Assembly: GCF_016545825.1 (NCBI RefSeq)
Contig: NC_052618.1
Span: 13,197,398-13,261,397 of the forward strand
From: Eucalyptus grandis
Lineage: Eukaryota; Streptophyta; Magnoliopsida; Myrtales; Myrtaceae
Length of the DNA: 64,000 bases
Direction of reading: 5' to 3'
This document shows, one piece after another, positions 23,526 to 34,954 of this stretch. Both the position numbers and the translations under genes were made by a program. The notes under the pieces were generated by a model. The model was given only the letters and a program-made list of their open reading frames with translations, ran no database searches and was not told where the DNA came from. Each line of letters starts with the position of its first letter. The stretch's first letter is position 1.

Positions 23526-24670
23526 AATTTTAAATTTTTTGGCACTTAATTTAGTTATCAAACAAGCTGAATTTCTTCTACGAGTCCAATCATCTGCCAG
23601 CTCATGCTCGTCCAAGAATTCGCAATTCGATCCGGTCCAATCCAAAAAGGCCTATAAAACAATTGCCCATTTCCCGGTCCGACCAAAGCTTCTTTATTTC
23701 TTTGGCAGAAGGAGTAGACAGGGCAGCAGGACGCGCTGGGTTTTTTTTGGCTCGTCGTGCACGTCTGACGAGGCTTGAAATCATATGAAAGCCGAAAATG
23801 CGAAAGCAGCTTGCAGCATTTTCCAGGAAAATTACCAGGACCTGATTTTTCCCGGAAAATTACATGTGTCAGTCATGCGCTTCTTCCCTCTCCTCTCTCT
23901 CTCTCTCTCTCTCTCTCCGGGACACGCACGTGTGCGTACACACGACGGCGACAACAACGACCCGTCCAAACTTCGCGAGGAGACTCGAATCGGTGAGAGA
24001 CAAAAGATCGATCGCCGCCACGACGAGACAAAAGAGAGCGACCAATGGACGGCCCTTCTTTCGCCGAAGAATATCAACGTTAAAGGAAATCTTAATAATG
24101 TGATTGAAAATGTCCTTTATAGCCTACACTTTAGATTTTTATCCAGCGCACCTTCTAACTGGATGAGGGGTGCAATTTCAATTTTCAACAAATTGGGGGA
24201 CTTTGTGTCACCTATTATACACCACGGGAGCGCATATGAGGATAAGCTTGAACCCAAGATTACCTTTGGCGTTGACCCCACTTTTTACGTTTTTGGTCCG
24301 TCGTTGACCCCACTTCGCTCGCTTACGTTTGCAGATCTTTTAATTTAATCACTCCACATCCAAGGAAGTTCTCCTCCTCCGCTCCCCACCCCACCCCCCA
24401 AAAAAAAAAAAAAAAAAGTTTACGGTGTCAATAAATTTTATCCGTGCAATTCCGTCGCCTGTAGTCAAATTTATAATTTTGAAGGAATTTTTAGTTTCAT
24501 GAAACATTAAATTTTTGTTTAAAGTATATCATAAAGATCCAGCATCATTATAAGTAGAATTGTAAAATGGTGTTATCATAATTTTACATCAATAGTATTA
24601 AACGAGATATTTTTATATATCAAATTAGGTAGCAATAAATCATTTTCACTTTATCAATTCGATAAATTAT

Positions 24671-24708
<38 letters not shown>

Positions 24709-24710
24709 TA
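24671..24710 (+). repeat. (AC)n(AT)n microsatellite
   Basis: About eleven AC units are followed by about nine AT units. The paralogous site in copy B (about 59950-59970) has no such run. Confidence 0.9.
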
Positions 24711-25309
24711 TATTCTAGATTAATTATTGTCGTACGCATTCGTTATTCTTAGTTGTTTCCATGCATAACTTACAATCACATGTGATTACAAGTAATTAAT
24801 TGAATTTTCTCTCGCTTGTTCAAAACCATGCGTAGATAAAATCTTCAAGCATGTCACCCATTCATCAAGTATGGGGCTGAAAAAATTTACCTTAAACTTG
24901 CATTAAATGCAAAAAAGAGTTCAATTATTTAATAGGAAAAAAGTGGGGAAAAGGCAAAAGAAGAACAAAGAAAGAAAAAACACAAAACATTGTACATGCC
25001 ACTTACTAAGGTTATGGGGGGCAAATTACTAAAATCGGGAGCAAAGGAAAATTTCTAAAATCGACGACATTTCACCGAAATGCGCATGAGGTCACATTTC
25101 TTGGAAATGCATGTGCCTTTCACGACATTTATGCAAAATCCAATGATTACAAAGGTCGTTCACTTTGAGTTCCGAGTTCGTTGGTAAACTGCCTTCTGTC
25201 TCATTCCTTTCTCGGCTACTCTCTGTCGGCAACCGAAAAGCGCTCCCAAGATTCCAGAAGCTTTCCCTGTTTCTTGTAAGCTGCACAGAAGGACAGATAG
25301 GTCGCGTCC

Positions 25310-26352
25310 ATGGCGAAGAGAGCTTCGGCCTCCTCTTCTTCAGGTCAACCAAGTCAACCCAAGAGGCCGCGCGTCGCTCCAACCGAGTAAGTTCGATGAT
25401 GGTGTTGGCTTTTCGCTTTACTTGAGGGAAATTCGGTGAAGGGTTCTCGAGTTGGAGGTTCTTGAAATGAGTAGTACGGCGAAGCGTGCGTTGAAGTACG
25501 ACATCGATCAGCTTTTGCCTTGTGATCGTTCTGAATCGCTTTCGTTCAGTTTTCTGTTTGTGGGTTTGTGCTGTGGCTTCAATGCGAACTACTAAAGACC
25601 CCAAATGTTGTCGTCTTGAATCTTTTGTGCAATTTCGTGTTGGCCAATAGCATCCAATTAAACTCTGTTAAGGTTCTCACCTACCGAGTGAGCTGTTATT
25701 GACATCGGGCTACTTTGCTGTCCTGTTGTGTTTTTGTGCTTATCTTCACACAGCCAACCATGGAACGGATCCAAGAGGAATCTCATGCTGTGGAGCTGCT
25801 CGACAGAGGAGGATGCCCAGAGAGTGGTAAGATGAGTAAAGTAGCCAACCTGGACATAGATTGTACAGTCTTCATTGTACTTCAATTGCTGATCTCTTTG
25901 ATTAGAAGCGGTTGGATGCATCTCTGACCTTCTAGTCAGTTTCCTGATAGAAATCTGCATTAGAAATTGCTGTGAGATGTATAGAGAAGTATCATTTGAG
26001 TGGTAAAAATGACCTGCTGACTGTTCTAGGTTTTTCCTGTGAAGTAATTCCTTTAAGAACATGATTTAGGTTTTTCATGTCGTTTGGTACAGATGGATCA
26101 CAAAAAGACACAAATTTTCAGTTAAGTGCCTTGGACATAATTATCTCCTTGAATATTGGATAATGTGATCTATGACAATTTCAATTTTCCTGTAGAAGGA
26201 GAACAATAAAGATATCCGTGATGTAAAACTTGAATGCAATGACTATGTGACATATTTTTCTTGCAATGTAATTCTTTGCTATTGCTCTTTGCCGGACAGT
26301 GTGGAGAAGAGCCGGAACATGCAAAATCTCACTTGACCGAATACTGTCAAAG
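25310..26352 (+). pseudogene. CBP60 copy A N-terminal exons E1-E3
   Basis: All three exons have GT-AG borders (GTAAGT at 25387, GTAAGA at 25827, GTGAAT at 26353). Lengths of 77, 73 and 53 nt join in one open frame that also fits the phase of E4. The second and third exons give W-N-G-S-K-R-N-L and E-E-D-A-Q-R-V, then G-E-E-P-E and S-H-L-T-E-Y-C-Q. I do not recognise these residues as canonical CBP60; the usual leucine-rich helix before the core is not visible. The first ATG is chosen because the context GTCGCGTCCATGG is the same in copy B. Confidence 0.75.
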
Positions 26353-27759
26353 GTGAATATAATTCATTTCGTTTGTTGGTAGTATCTTTTCTGCAACAAT
26401 TGATACCTTTAGTAGATTTTTCATGTGCAGTGTCTTGCCAACTAAAAATATTGTCGAGTATCATTTGAATCCATGATTCTGTTCAGCAAAGTGCATACAT
26501 TTTTCTGTTAATCACTACAAGGACGGTGCATTTGGAAATAGCTGCTAATTAACTTTATGTGCTTCTGTAAGTATAAGATAGACCAACTTTACATTGATTT
26601 TAAAGGAATGCATTTGATGAGTCTGGTATCTTATCTTTTAACACGGTAACTAGGTCTGACATTTATTTGTACAAGTAACCAGTATGTTCCATATAGATAT
26701 TCATCTCTTTGGTACGTATAGATCCCCAAGATGGTAGTTGTTGACGGTGTCACTTTACATGGTGTAGTTGCACTGGGAATGCTCTCAAAGATATTCAGTT
26801 GAGAAATCTATTCAGGAACTAGTAAGATGAACAGAGTTCATAAAATTCCACTTTTCTCAAACGTGTGTCCATCAACACTTCAAATATGAGTTTTTTTTCT
26901 TGCATGTCCAGAAGTGATTGAATGAACTTATTGACCAACAAATCCGTTGCTAGCTAATTGATTTATGTTGACTGTCTGAACGGCATTTATTGAGCATGAA
27001 CTTTGCACAATTTTTCTCTTATAAGCAAATATTCATTTTATCGCATAACCTGTGGAAAGAAAAACATGGGAGGACTACATCCCGTACAAGTCCATTACAG
27101 CATAGTTTACCACATATTCACCTGACATCAACGTGCCGAACATTCCGATTGATGTGAACTTTTGGTGGTTGATTATTCTGTCATCCCTTGAGTAACTTTA
27201 AACCATTAAGCAATGGTCCTTCCACTCGGCACTGTCTAACTACCAAGGCAGACTTTGTTCCTGCTTGATCAGTAGAACAGGAGATCCTTTTGAACAACCT
27301 GTTAGAAAGCCTTATCTCTCGAAATTAATTCATCAAGTTGACTTTCAATCTAATGCCACCACGCACCAAATGACAACATTACATCATAGTCTAACGCATC
27401 TACACTTCCAGTACCCACAGCGAAATGCCACCTGCAAAAACAAGATGAAAACTCAGAAGCACGCCACCATATCACAGCAAAGTTAGTCAACATGAAATTC
27501 CAATTTCTACACAAATACTTAACATCAGCAGTAATTGTCTTATCTCTATCCTGAATCACGGGACTCTTAGGGGAAAAAGACAAACAACTGCAGCAAGGAC
27601 ACAAGAAGCCAGATGGGACACCTGTTCATATTTCACTAAGTTTCTCTCTCTAGAGATAATAAATCGTTGCATTCCAGTCTAATGTCCTCACCAGTACCTT
27701 CAAACTATTGTCCCTCATTGCTGCAAGGCCCAAGTAAACTCATCCTTCCAGTCACTTGC

Positions 27760-28150
27760 AGATCTAGGACACGAGAACAGCTCTAAACTCGTTACCGGAA
27801 TCTGCTTGTGAATACTCACTAAAGAAAGTAGTGCATTCAAGATTCTTCATGTTGTCAGCATAGCAAACAAGTTCTATAAATATCGCACCAAGTTTATCCT
27901 GTCCAATGTGTGCTAAGTCACTTTGTTCCCACATTTCCTCACTAGTTTCCAAGCCTCTTTTATTGAGAAAGAACCCTTAGATGATCCAGTAAATACCACT
28001 TTGTCTACAGAGCCAGAATATGGAGAAATTAACCCGCACAAAGCCATCTAAGTTTCAAGCAGATCATTAGACCTTGCTGGAGGCTGTCTCCATTCATTTG
28101 CCTTAATAACATCTGCAACTGTGGCCTTGTTACCTAAAGCTGAATCATAA
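27760..28150 (-). mobile_element. LINE fragment in intron 3 of copy A (zinc-binding RT region)
   Basis: The minus strand reads R-S-N-D-L-L-E-T, then S-V-D-K-V-V-F-T-G-S-S-K-G-S-F-S-I-K and W-K-L-V-R-K-C-G-N-K-V. This resembles the zf-RVT domain that follows reverse transcriptase in plant L1-like LINEs. Stops and a frameshift break it. The same fragment is at 63485-63890 in copy B, so it was there before the duplication. It lies antisense to the host gene. Confidence 0.6.
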
Positions 28151-28901
28151 CCATTCTAGAGCACATGTAAATTTTTGCATAGACTTGGAATGAAACAAGT
28201 TTTTCATATAAGCTATGTACAAAACTGTTGTTTGATGAGCACTACGATTTCAAATGTGTTTGAAGGACTTAGCTCAATAAGGTGTTGGATAAGTTGCTTT
28301 TTAGAACAAATGATATAACAGGTTTTTCAACTCCTATTGAAAGGATGGATTTTTTTGCATAAACTTCTGCTTCATTTTTTTGATGTCTTTTTAAGTTTGG
28401 TAATTCTTCTGATGGTGGAATTGAACAGAAGGAACTGGTGGAGCTTGCAATTATTCACTCTTCCCACCTCGGAAAGTATGAATGCACTTCCCTCGTGATG
28501 CCAATTGAGAATGGCTTTCTGTGTAGTATTGACTGGTTATGCGTTGTTGATTTTTTTTTGGAATAATGGTCCGACTTACCACTAACACCCCAAAGCAAGC
28601 AGTCAGAGCTCGGTGAAAGTCAGGCCAGAATGACCAGGTCTTGTGCCAAATTGTCAATGCTCCAATTTAGAACATAATAATTTCTAGCTTGAGATCAGTG
28701 CAGCATTTAATTTAATTTTTAAAAATTGCATTGTTATACTCTCTGAGACAACGCATCTATTTATCCTTGTAGTTTACCTGGCAGTAAGATCTGTCCAAGT
28801 GAGATATTTGGCAGCTTGTCTCTGTGTGTCATTACTTTTCCAATTTTTCTGCTTCTATACCTGTTCCTATTTCTAATGGTTGGCTTCCGGAGGAAATGCA
28901 G

Positions 28902-30141
28902 GGTTGATGGTAGATCTACAAGAATAAATGAAGTGAGGAACTTATGGCTTCAATTTCAAACCAAACTGTCAGATCCCCTGTTTACTAGAAAGAAACTACG
29001 AGGAGATGGGGGTGCTCGCATTTCTGTTGCCTTGATCAATGAGAATACAGGGGATGTCGTTACATCAGGCCTGGAATCCTCCCTTAAGTTGGACGTCGTT
29101 GTGCTTGAAGGTGACTTCAACAAAGATGATGAGGATGATTGGGCTCATGAAGAGTTCGAGAACTTCATGGTTAAAGAACGTCAACAAAAGGGGCTGCTTT
29201 TGATGGGAGATCTCCAAGAAACGCTCAATGGAGGTGTTGGGGAGCTGGGAGAACTGATATTTACTGACAACTCCAGCTAGAATAGGAGTAAAAAATTTAG
29301 GATAGGGCATAAGGTGGCATCGCATTATTGTGGGCATACGTGAATCCGAGAAGCCAAAACAAATGCCTTCCGTGTCAAGGAACATAGAGGAGAATGTAAG
29401 TCTTTCATAGTCCGTTACAGTACATATAAATTTTGTCCTTCCTTTATGAGTGACCATAAACATGGTTTTGGATAACCAGTCTACAATTTTTTAATTGAGA
29501 GCTTCATTTCATACGAACCTTTACATCTCCAACGAAAATTCTGATAAATAAAAAACGATCGGCTTCTTTGTCATTAGCAAATGTTGACACTTTGGATCAG
29601 TTTCAGGAGAGAGTCTGCACGCCTACATAAGTTCGCTTCTACTCATCAACCTAATAGTGACTGGAACCTTACTGTATTTGTTCTGTCCATTTACAGCATC
29701 CAAGAAACATGATATACCTGCATTCAACGTTGAGATCTGGAGGTTGAAGATGATTGCCAAGGATGGGAAATATGACCAAAAACTGAGTGAAGCCGGAATA
29801 CATAAAGTGGGGGACTTTCTACTGCAATTGTTTACGGACCCCATGAAACTGAAAGACATAAACACTTACAAAATGATTCTCAATTAGGGTTTGATTGACT
29901 AAGTTGAATGTAAGTCTTGCGTGCTCACTCATTGTAGATTCTTGGAATGAGCTCACATTCGACTAACTGGGATACCCTTGAAAATCATGCAAGGAGTTGC
30001 AAGATAAATTGGAAACTTTATTTGTACTATACCGATGGCATGAGGAAGCATGGTGCTGTATTCAACACTGATTGTCAGCTAATTGGCCTAATCAAAGATA
30101 GATTATATTGTGCTACTGATCGACTTTCTGACAATGATCTG
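28902..30141 (+). pseudogene. CBP60 conserved core, exons E4-E6 of copy A
   Basis: E4 carries the family hallmarks R-N-L-W-L-Q-F, K-L-S-D-P-L-F-T, G-G-A-R-I-S-V-A-L-I, V-V-L-E-G-D-F and E-L-I-F-T-D-N-S-S. Two stops then interrupt it, and K-F-R-I-G, I-R-E-A-K-T and V-K-E-H-R-G-E follow. E5 carries K-K-H-D-I-P, W-R-L-K-M-I-A-K-D-G, K-V-G-D-F-L-L-Q-L-F-T-D-P and ends at L-K-D; the expected donor reads ATAAAC instead of GTAAAC. E6 (68 codons, open) carries L-G-M-S, W-D-T-L-E-N-H-A-R-S-C and Y-Y-T-D. Both stops fall where families usually have tryptophan and arginine codons, as expected from C-to-T or G-to-A decay. Confidence 0.92.
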
Positions 30142-31054
30142 GTAAGCAACTAGGAGTTCCTATGATGTTTTGTCAAGCCAGTTCATGTGCTTCACACCGT
30201 CATGCGTCATTCATATAATTTGTCCCATATTATCCGTGTAATTTGCAACTTGATGTTTACTCGTAGCTGGGTGGCTGATCAGAGATATGGAAACTTGAAA
30301 CAAGGAGTTGGTTGGACATCTAGATGCTTTTGTTTTTGGTTTATTATCAGTAAAAGCAATATGAAGTGCCTGTGGAGAGAATTAAAAGAAAATCTAGATG
30401 CTTTTTTAGATCCATAGTTGAGACTTTTTGTTAATAGATTGATTTGAGTTTTTGCTTATTGCAATGCAAAGTTGAGGACAGTGACCTTGTGTATCGAAGT
30501 GGTCGTCTATACTCTGCAGTTAAAATTAGACAAAAAAACATGAGTAACTTGGAGAGCGCTTTCAGCAGTTGATTTGGTGTCATCCATGAAAATGTGAGGC
30601 ACTTATCATGGTATTGTCGTTTGAGCAATAAGCATATTCACGTTGCAACTATTACTTTCCAAGTATAAAGCTATGAAGATCTTTATTACTTGCACAATAC
30701 AAGTTGATGGGTGTTTTATTTCTTCACTGGTCCTTTCTCGATCAACTTTGCATCTTTATCCTTGCCCTGATTTTACTCTCCATAACATCTTTCGAGCACC
30801 TGAACTTTTTGTGGTGGAGAAATGGGCGGCAACAGGCGTAAAGCGAATTGAGGTTCTTCCCATGTTTCTTTTATTGTTCTTTCTCTGTGCTGCACTTACG
30901 TACTTACTCTGAGTACAAGTTCATCCGTTGGAATGCAACATCACTTGCCGAAGAAAGATAGTGTTGATTGAAGCAGAGTGTGTGCCTTCAATAGTGGAGA
31001 TAAATACTTCATTTAGTCCAACTTGAGCGACATAGCAAGTGATCTTTCTTCCAG

Positions 31055-31292
31055 GAACATGGAGATACACTCGTGAAAAAGGCCCTTGGCAACAAGAATG
31101 ATGTTATGATTCAATGGTGAGACCTTTTCTCCTTCAATTTGCAAAAGAAGAGCTCGAGCTCCATTCCATGTCAAGTATTTGAAGGACTAATTAAAAATCT
31201 CACCCCAGTTCAAAGTAATTTGGCTCCAGGAATCTGGGCTGCTCCAGGTGGTCCGGAAGCTCCTCTGGCAAATGTGGGCTTGACTGCTGAAG
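31055..31292 (+). pseudogene. CBP60 copy A exons E7 and E8
   Basis: E7 (31055-31116, acceptor TTCCAG, donor GTGAGA) reads D-T-L-V-K-K-A and D-V-M-I-Q, matching the short family segment with an L-V-x-x-A-Y pattern. E8 ends at a GTACGT donor (31293) and reads L-A-P-G-I-W and L-T-A-E-G. Its acceptor at 31151-31152 is chosen by phase. Both are open. Confidence 0.65.
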
Positions 31293-32387
31293 GTACGTGC
31301 TCTAAAGCACAATATTTTCTCTCCCTTTAAGCACATACAAAGATGTGGCCTGGGAAATAGCGATGAATATAGGACTTTCCACTTGCTTGTCGAGCTTTCA
31401 TAAAATAAACCAATGCTTTCCAGATCCTTATGACTTGGGTTCCACATAATATGAAGAGTTTACTTGTCCAGCTACCCTCCAAATGAACTTGCTCCAAGGA
31501 AATTTTACTAAATTTGCTCCCTCTTTGGCACTGACATAGAAGCTATACATAAAGGATTCCCATTTGCAAGTAGGCTTCAGTTTGTCTCTAGATGCAACCG
31601 AAAATGCTTAGAAATAGTTTTTACCAATGATGAACAAACAAGAGGAGGAGGTTATTGCCAGTTATTACCGAAAGCAGTGATCTTATAGACTATCAGTACA
31701 AATGCACAAGGGCAATAATCAAGTACTTCAATTTATCAAGGTTCAATTTAAGAGATGTGACTCCAATTTGGACATGAAAGATTTAAGAGTTGAAGTATCA
31801 AAATGACCTATGAGAACATGCAATGTGGAGAACATTCTAATTATTGCAAAATGAGCCTCATTCGATATGGGTCTATCCATTCGGCCACATGGGCTTTGTC
31901 CAAGCAATTAAAAAGCAGCTAACAAAAATTAGGTGGTAACGGGTACCTTCTTGAGTGGGAGATGTTTTTGTGGGGCGGATACTCCTAAACACTTCACTTT
32001 TGTGTTGCTAAGTGGTTATTGACAAGATATTGCTACCACTAGGTAGACATGCATACATGGAATAAGCACACAACAATGTGCTTATATGTGCATTTTCATT
32101 AAATGGTGACTGGAAGATCATATGTTAGAAAAGAAGGTTGGTTGGTTAAACTCATATGTCAGAAATTGAAAAGGGCCTTGTCAATTGAAGCACTTAAAAG
32201 ATAACAAAGGCCAGTGGCTAGAATAACTAAAGAGATGTGTAGGGTAAAGGAAAAAAAATTCAGTAGCAATTTCCATTATAGCAAAAGCTCATAACCATTC
32301 ATTCTAAAGCTCTTTGTAAGAATGTAGACCTGTGCTCACGTCGGCCTCTATTTACTAACCACACTGATGTTTTAGTTCTTTCTCTAG

Positions 32388-33705
32388 GGCGTAATGGTAC
32401 AATTGCTTTGACATTGCCAGTACAGTTGAAAAATACCAATTTTGGAACCGCCATGAAGCTTTCGGTTGATGAAAGTGTTCGTCCCGTTGAATTGCAGCCC
32501 ATATCTACAGACCCCTTGAATGTTATAATTTCTCAAGGAGACAATGGCATCCTTACTGGCAAATTGCCAATACAGTCCCATGGTAACAATTTTCAATATG
32601 CCATGCGAAGCCATTTGATTTGATTAGAGGTGAGCATCGGTCTAGGGTTGATCTTGGACCGGCCCAATCTTACCGGTCGTGGTCCGATTCCCAAGGAGAC
32701 TAGGTCGGTTCTTGGTTCTAGAATTCTTGGACCAGCACTATGCGGATCGGTCCTCGGTCCTAGGAGTTCTGGATTGGTCACCCTGACTATATATAATTTT
32801 TTATATAGAGAAAAGTTTAAATTAAATAGCATCAACAACAGTAAATAGCTATTTAGTGAGGAGTTCAAATAATTTTACATTATTCTTTAATAACTTAGAT
32901 TTTTAGTGTCTTTTATAGTGTAAATAGTCATAATTTATGAAGGAGTAAAATGTTTTTGTGAGGAGTTTTCACGGTGTCCAAAAAGGCATAAACAGTTCCT
33001 TACGGCATCCTCATCTAGTATTCGTTCTCTTTTGTCTTATTTGTTTTCTTAGTTTTTAATTTGCCAAAATCGAAATAAACTTCTTCACTTTGGGTCATTT
33101 GTGCCGCTTGTCGCTCGATGCTCGCTTGGCTTGTTGTTCATTATGTTCGACGCTCACCCCATTTGACTCTCATCACTTGCTTTTCTTAGCTAACCTTGCT
33201 CATCATCAACCCATTGGGTTGGTACGATCCTCGATTACTCTTTTAAGGAGTATAAAAAATTAAATAAAAAATTATTGGTTGGTTCTAAGTTGATCTGCAA
33301 ACCGGACCGGACTTATTGGATCAGTTCGGTCCTCAATCGCTTTTTTAAGGAGTACAAACAATGAAATTAAAAAATTATTGGTTGGTCTTGGGTTGACTCT
33401 GGAACCGAACTACACCCATTGGGTCGGTTCAGTCATCGGTCTCAAGCTCAATAATGTCGGTTCTCGATCTCAAAAATTGAGGACCAACACTGTGCGGGTT
33501 GGTCCTAGGGTTAAAGGGTGGATCCAGCCTAACCCGGACCATGCTCACCCCTAGATTTGATCTTCGAGCCAAATGCACCATACAGTGAATGAAAATGCTC
33601 TCCCCTCTAAACCATCCTCTGCCGCGATATCAAGATTCCAATCTAGCAGTACACTTCCTCCTCCTGAAGGCAATCTTGTGATGGGAAATTTTCAGAGGAT
33701 ATAAA
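32388..33705 (+). pseudogene. CBP60 copy A exon E9, split by a hAT-like insertion
   Basis: The acceptor TTCTCTAG is followed by an open reading in phase with E8 (R-N-G-T-I-A-L-T-L). The reading is interrupted at 32624 by a 929-bp insertion. It resumes at 33562 in the same frame after one TGA, giving a Ser/Pro-rich stretch (P-S-K-P-S-S-A-A-I-S). This is the variable region before the C-terminal helix in CBP60 proteins. Confidence 0.65.
32625..33553. mobile_element. hAT-like non-autonomous element in exon E9
   Basis: It starts TAGAGGTGAGCATCGGTC and ends GACCATGCTCACCCCTA (inverted repeats). Perfect 8-bp duplications GATTTGAT stand at 32617-32624 and 33554-33561, the hAT length. No transposase is seen. 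The inside has many short repeats of the type GGTCGGTTC / GGACCG. Confidence 0.92.
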
Positions 33706-33769
33706 TTATTGGTTGGAAAATTTGTTAAGTCACAGCCCACCATACGATGACAAGTTCCTTAAGACCCCA

Positions 33770-33930
33770 GTATGTGATGATGGTTCTATCAGTGGTACCA
33801 GCAAATTGTTAATGGCTGGTTCAAGATAAAGGCAGTGATGCGATGGGGTACCTTCGTCAGGAAGATAGCCACAATTAGATGTGTCAGAATTGTGCAGTCA
33901 AATGAACTACCGATTGAAGTCCAGGCTTGA
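33770..33930 (+). pseudogene. CBP60 copy A last exon, calmodulin-binding helix
   Basis: It reads V-N-G-W-F-K-I-K-A-V-M-R-W-G-T-F-V-R-K to a TGA at 33928-33930. The W-x-K-x-K-A...W-G-x-F-x-R-K pattern is the C-terminal helix that binds calmodulin in CBP60a-f. Upstream, at 33700-33780, the frame must shift to join exon E9 (N-Y-W-L-E-N-L-L...), which is either a frameshift or a lost intron boundary. Confidence 0.82.
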
Positions 33931-34202
33931 TTTGATTTGCTCTTAATGTGCATTAGGTAAGATGATTCTCCGTTTACTGCGTGATAGAATTGATGGAATT
34001 ATTTTCTTAGATGAGGGCATATTAGTTACTTAATGTTATTCATTTGTGTGCAGAACGGAGTTGTTGGAACCCTTCTCAAGCGAATACTTTTTTCATAAGC
34101 AAGTCCCTCTACTTCGGTTCTTTGAACATGTTTCTTCAAAAGTTCTTTGATTTTTCACATGTAAGGAATTCAAAGTAAATTGTTCACAGGGAGTGCTTGC
34201 AT
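33931..34202 (+). other. 3' flank of copy A, paralogous to 20641-20777 plus 22168-22325
   Basis: The stretch is collinear with the flank of copy 0 (CATTAGG-AAGATGAT-CTCC) and then with 22168-22325 (TGTTATTCAT, TTTCACATGTAAGG, GTGCTTGCAT). It is noncoding. Position 34028 is the empty site of the 20778-22167 insertion. Confidence 0.75.
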
Positions 34203-34390
34203 TGTCACGCCCCAAACTTGAGTGTGCGAACATTTCTCGACCGTCGATTAAAAATGCAACGTCCCAGGATGTGTTGCCGACCAATTCTTTTTATCTTTCA
34301 ATTAAATGCATGCGAAAGTAGTTGAAATAAACACCAAGTCAATAAACAAATAATAGGATAGTAAAACACAACAAAAATTGCCAAAAACAT

Positions 34391-34949
34391 GTTTATTTAT
34401 CAACGAAGAGAGCTAGCAGTAAATAATCTACTATAATTGGAGAATTATAGTTTACAATTGCTCACACGCTTAAGTGTTTTCCACACTTAGATTTAACGTC
34501 AAACCAAAAGTATTTATAAATAAATAACTCACTTGAACATAAACTGACAGCACAAAATTATCGCGCGTCCCTTGGCTCAAAATATGATGCGCGCGCGGCT
34601 CTATCTTCGGCTTGACGTGGGGCTCATTTTCTCCGTAGGTTTTTTTTCTTCAGCGGCTTCGAAGGGTTTTGTTTTCCCTTTTACGTGCGTGTGTGCCCAA
34701 CTTGGGCCCCGCCACTTTTGATTCTTCACGTGCAAGGCTTCTTCCTTCGGTGGCATCTTCCTAAAAAGAAAAGAAGACCTTCAATTGTTTCTTCTTTTAT
34801 ATGTGCGGGCCCACCACGGTTTTTCTCCACACGTGCAGACTTCATCTTCACATTTCGGATTTCGCAGCAAAGAGCGAACTTTCCTCCCTTTTTATTTTAT
34901 TTTATATTTCCTCTTTTATAAATGCTCAAACTCGAGACATAATTTAACA
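34391..34949 (-). repeat. 3' LTR of TNT1-like copia (shortened)
   Basis: From about 34405 to 34949 it matches 39209-39796 closely, including CCCTTGGCTCAAA, GGCTTCGAAGGGTTTTGTTT and the TTAACA end. The first 130 or so bases of the right LTR have no counterpart here. It lacks a short AGCTTCAAGAGTCCAGC-type insert present in the right LTR near 39739. Confidence 0.85.
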
Positions 34950-34954
34950 ATTCT

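Larger units (their letters stand above)
22168..25309 (+). promoter_or_regulatory. Upstream region of CBP60 copy A
   Basis: No gene is seen. It is collinear with 54862-60543 upstream of copy B, apart from insertions found only in B. It holds an old MITE (22872-23525), a CT run (23891-23918), an AC-AT microsatellite (24672-24710), and two TTGACC W-box-like cores near 24272 and 24303. W-boxes are WRKY sites; their role here is inference. At the place where B has TATAAA (60417) copy A has GGTAAAC (25183-25189), so the core promoter is altered. Confidence 0.55.
25310..33930 (+). pseudogene. CBP60: CBP60-like calmodulin-binding protein, copy A
   Basis: CBP60 proteins are plant nuclear calmodulin-binding transcription factors; some drive and some restrain salicylic-acid immunity genes. 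Exons in phase: E1 25310-25386, E2 25754-25826, E3 26300-26352, E4 28902-29395, E5 29697-29857, E6 29938-30141, E7 31055-31116, E8 about 31153-31292, E9 from 32388 (split by an insertion at 32625-33553), last exon about 33770-33930. E1 encodes a Ser-rich then basic N-terminus (P-K-R-P-R), as is common in the family. E4-E7 encode the conserved core. The last exon encodes the C-terminal calmodulin-binding helix. Lesions: TAG 29278-29280, TGA 29341-29343, donor AT for GT at 29858, TGA at the insertion site, a frameshift near 33705 and no TATA box. It is almost certainly non-functional. Confidence 0.88.

Noticed and set aside
23785..24348. 187-codon reading upstream of copy A
   Set aside because: It includes a CT microsatellite translated as Leu/Ser, is not kept open in copy B, and lies in the promoter region.
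28816..29280. A 154-codon intact small gene
   Set aside because: The first 28 or so codons are intron sequence before the acceptor at 28900-28901. The rest is an internal exon of CBP60 copy A ended by a premature stop.
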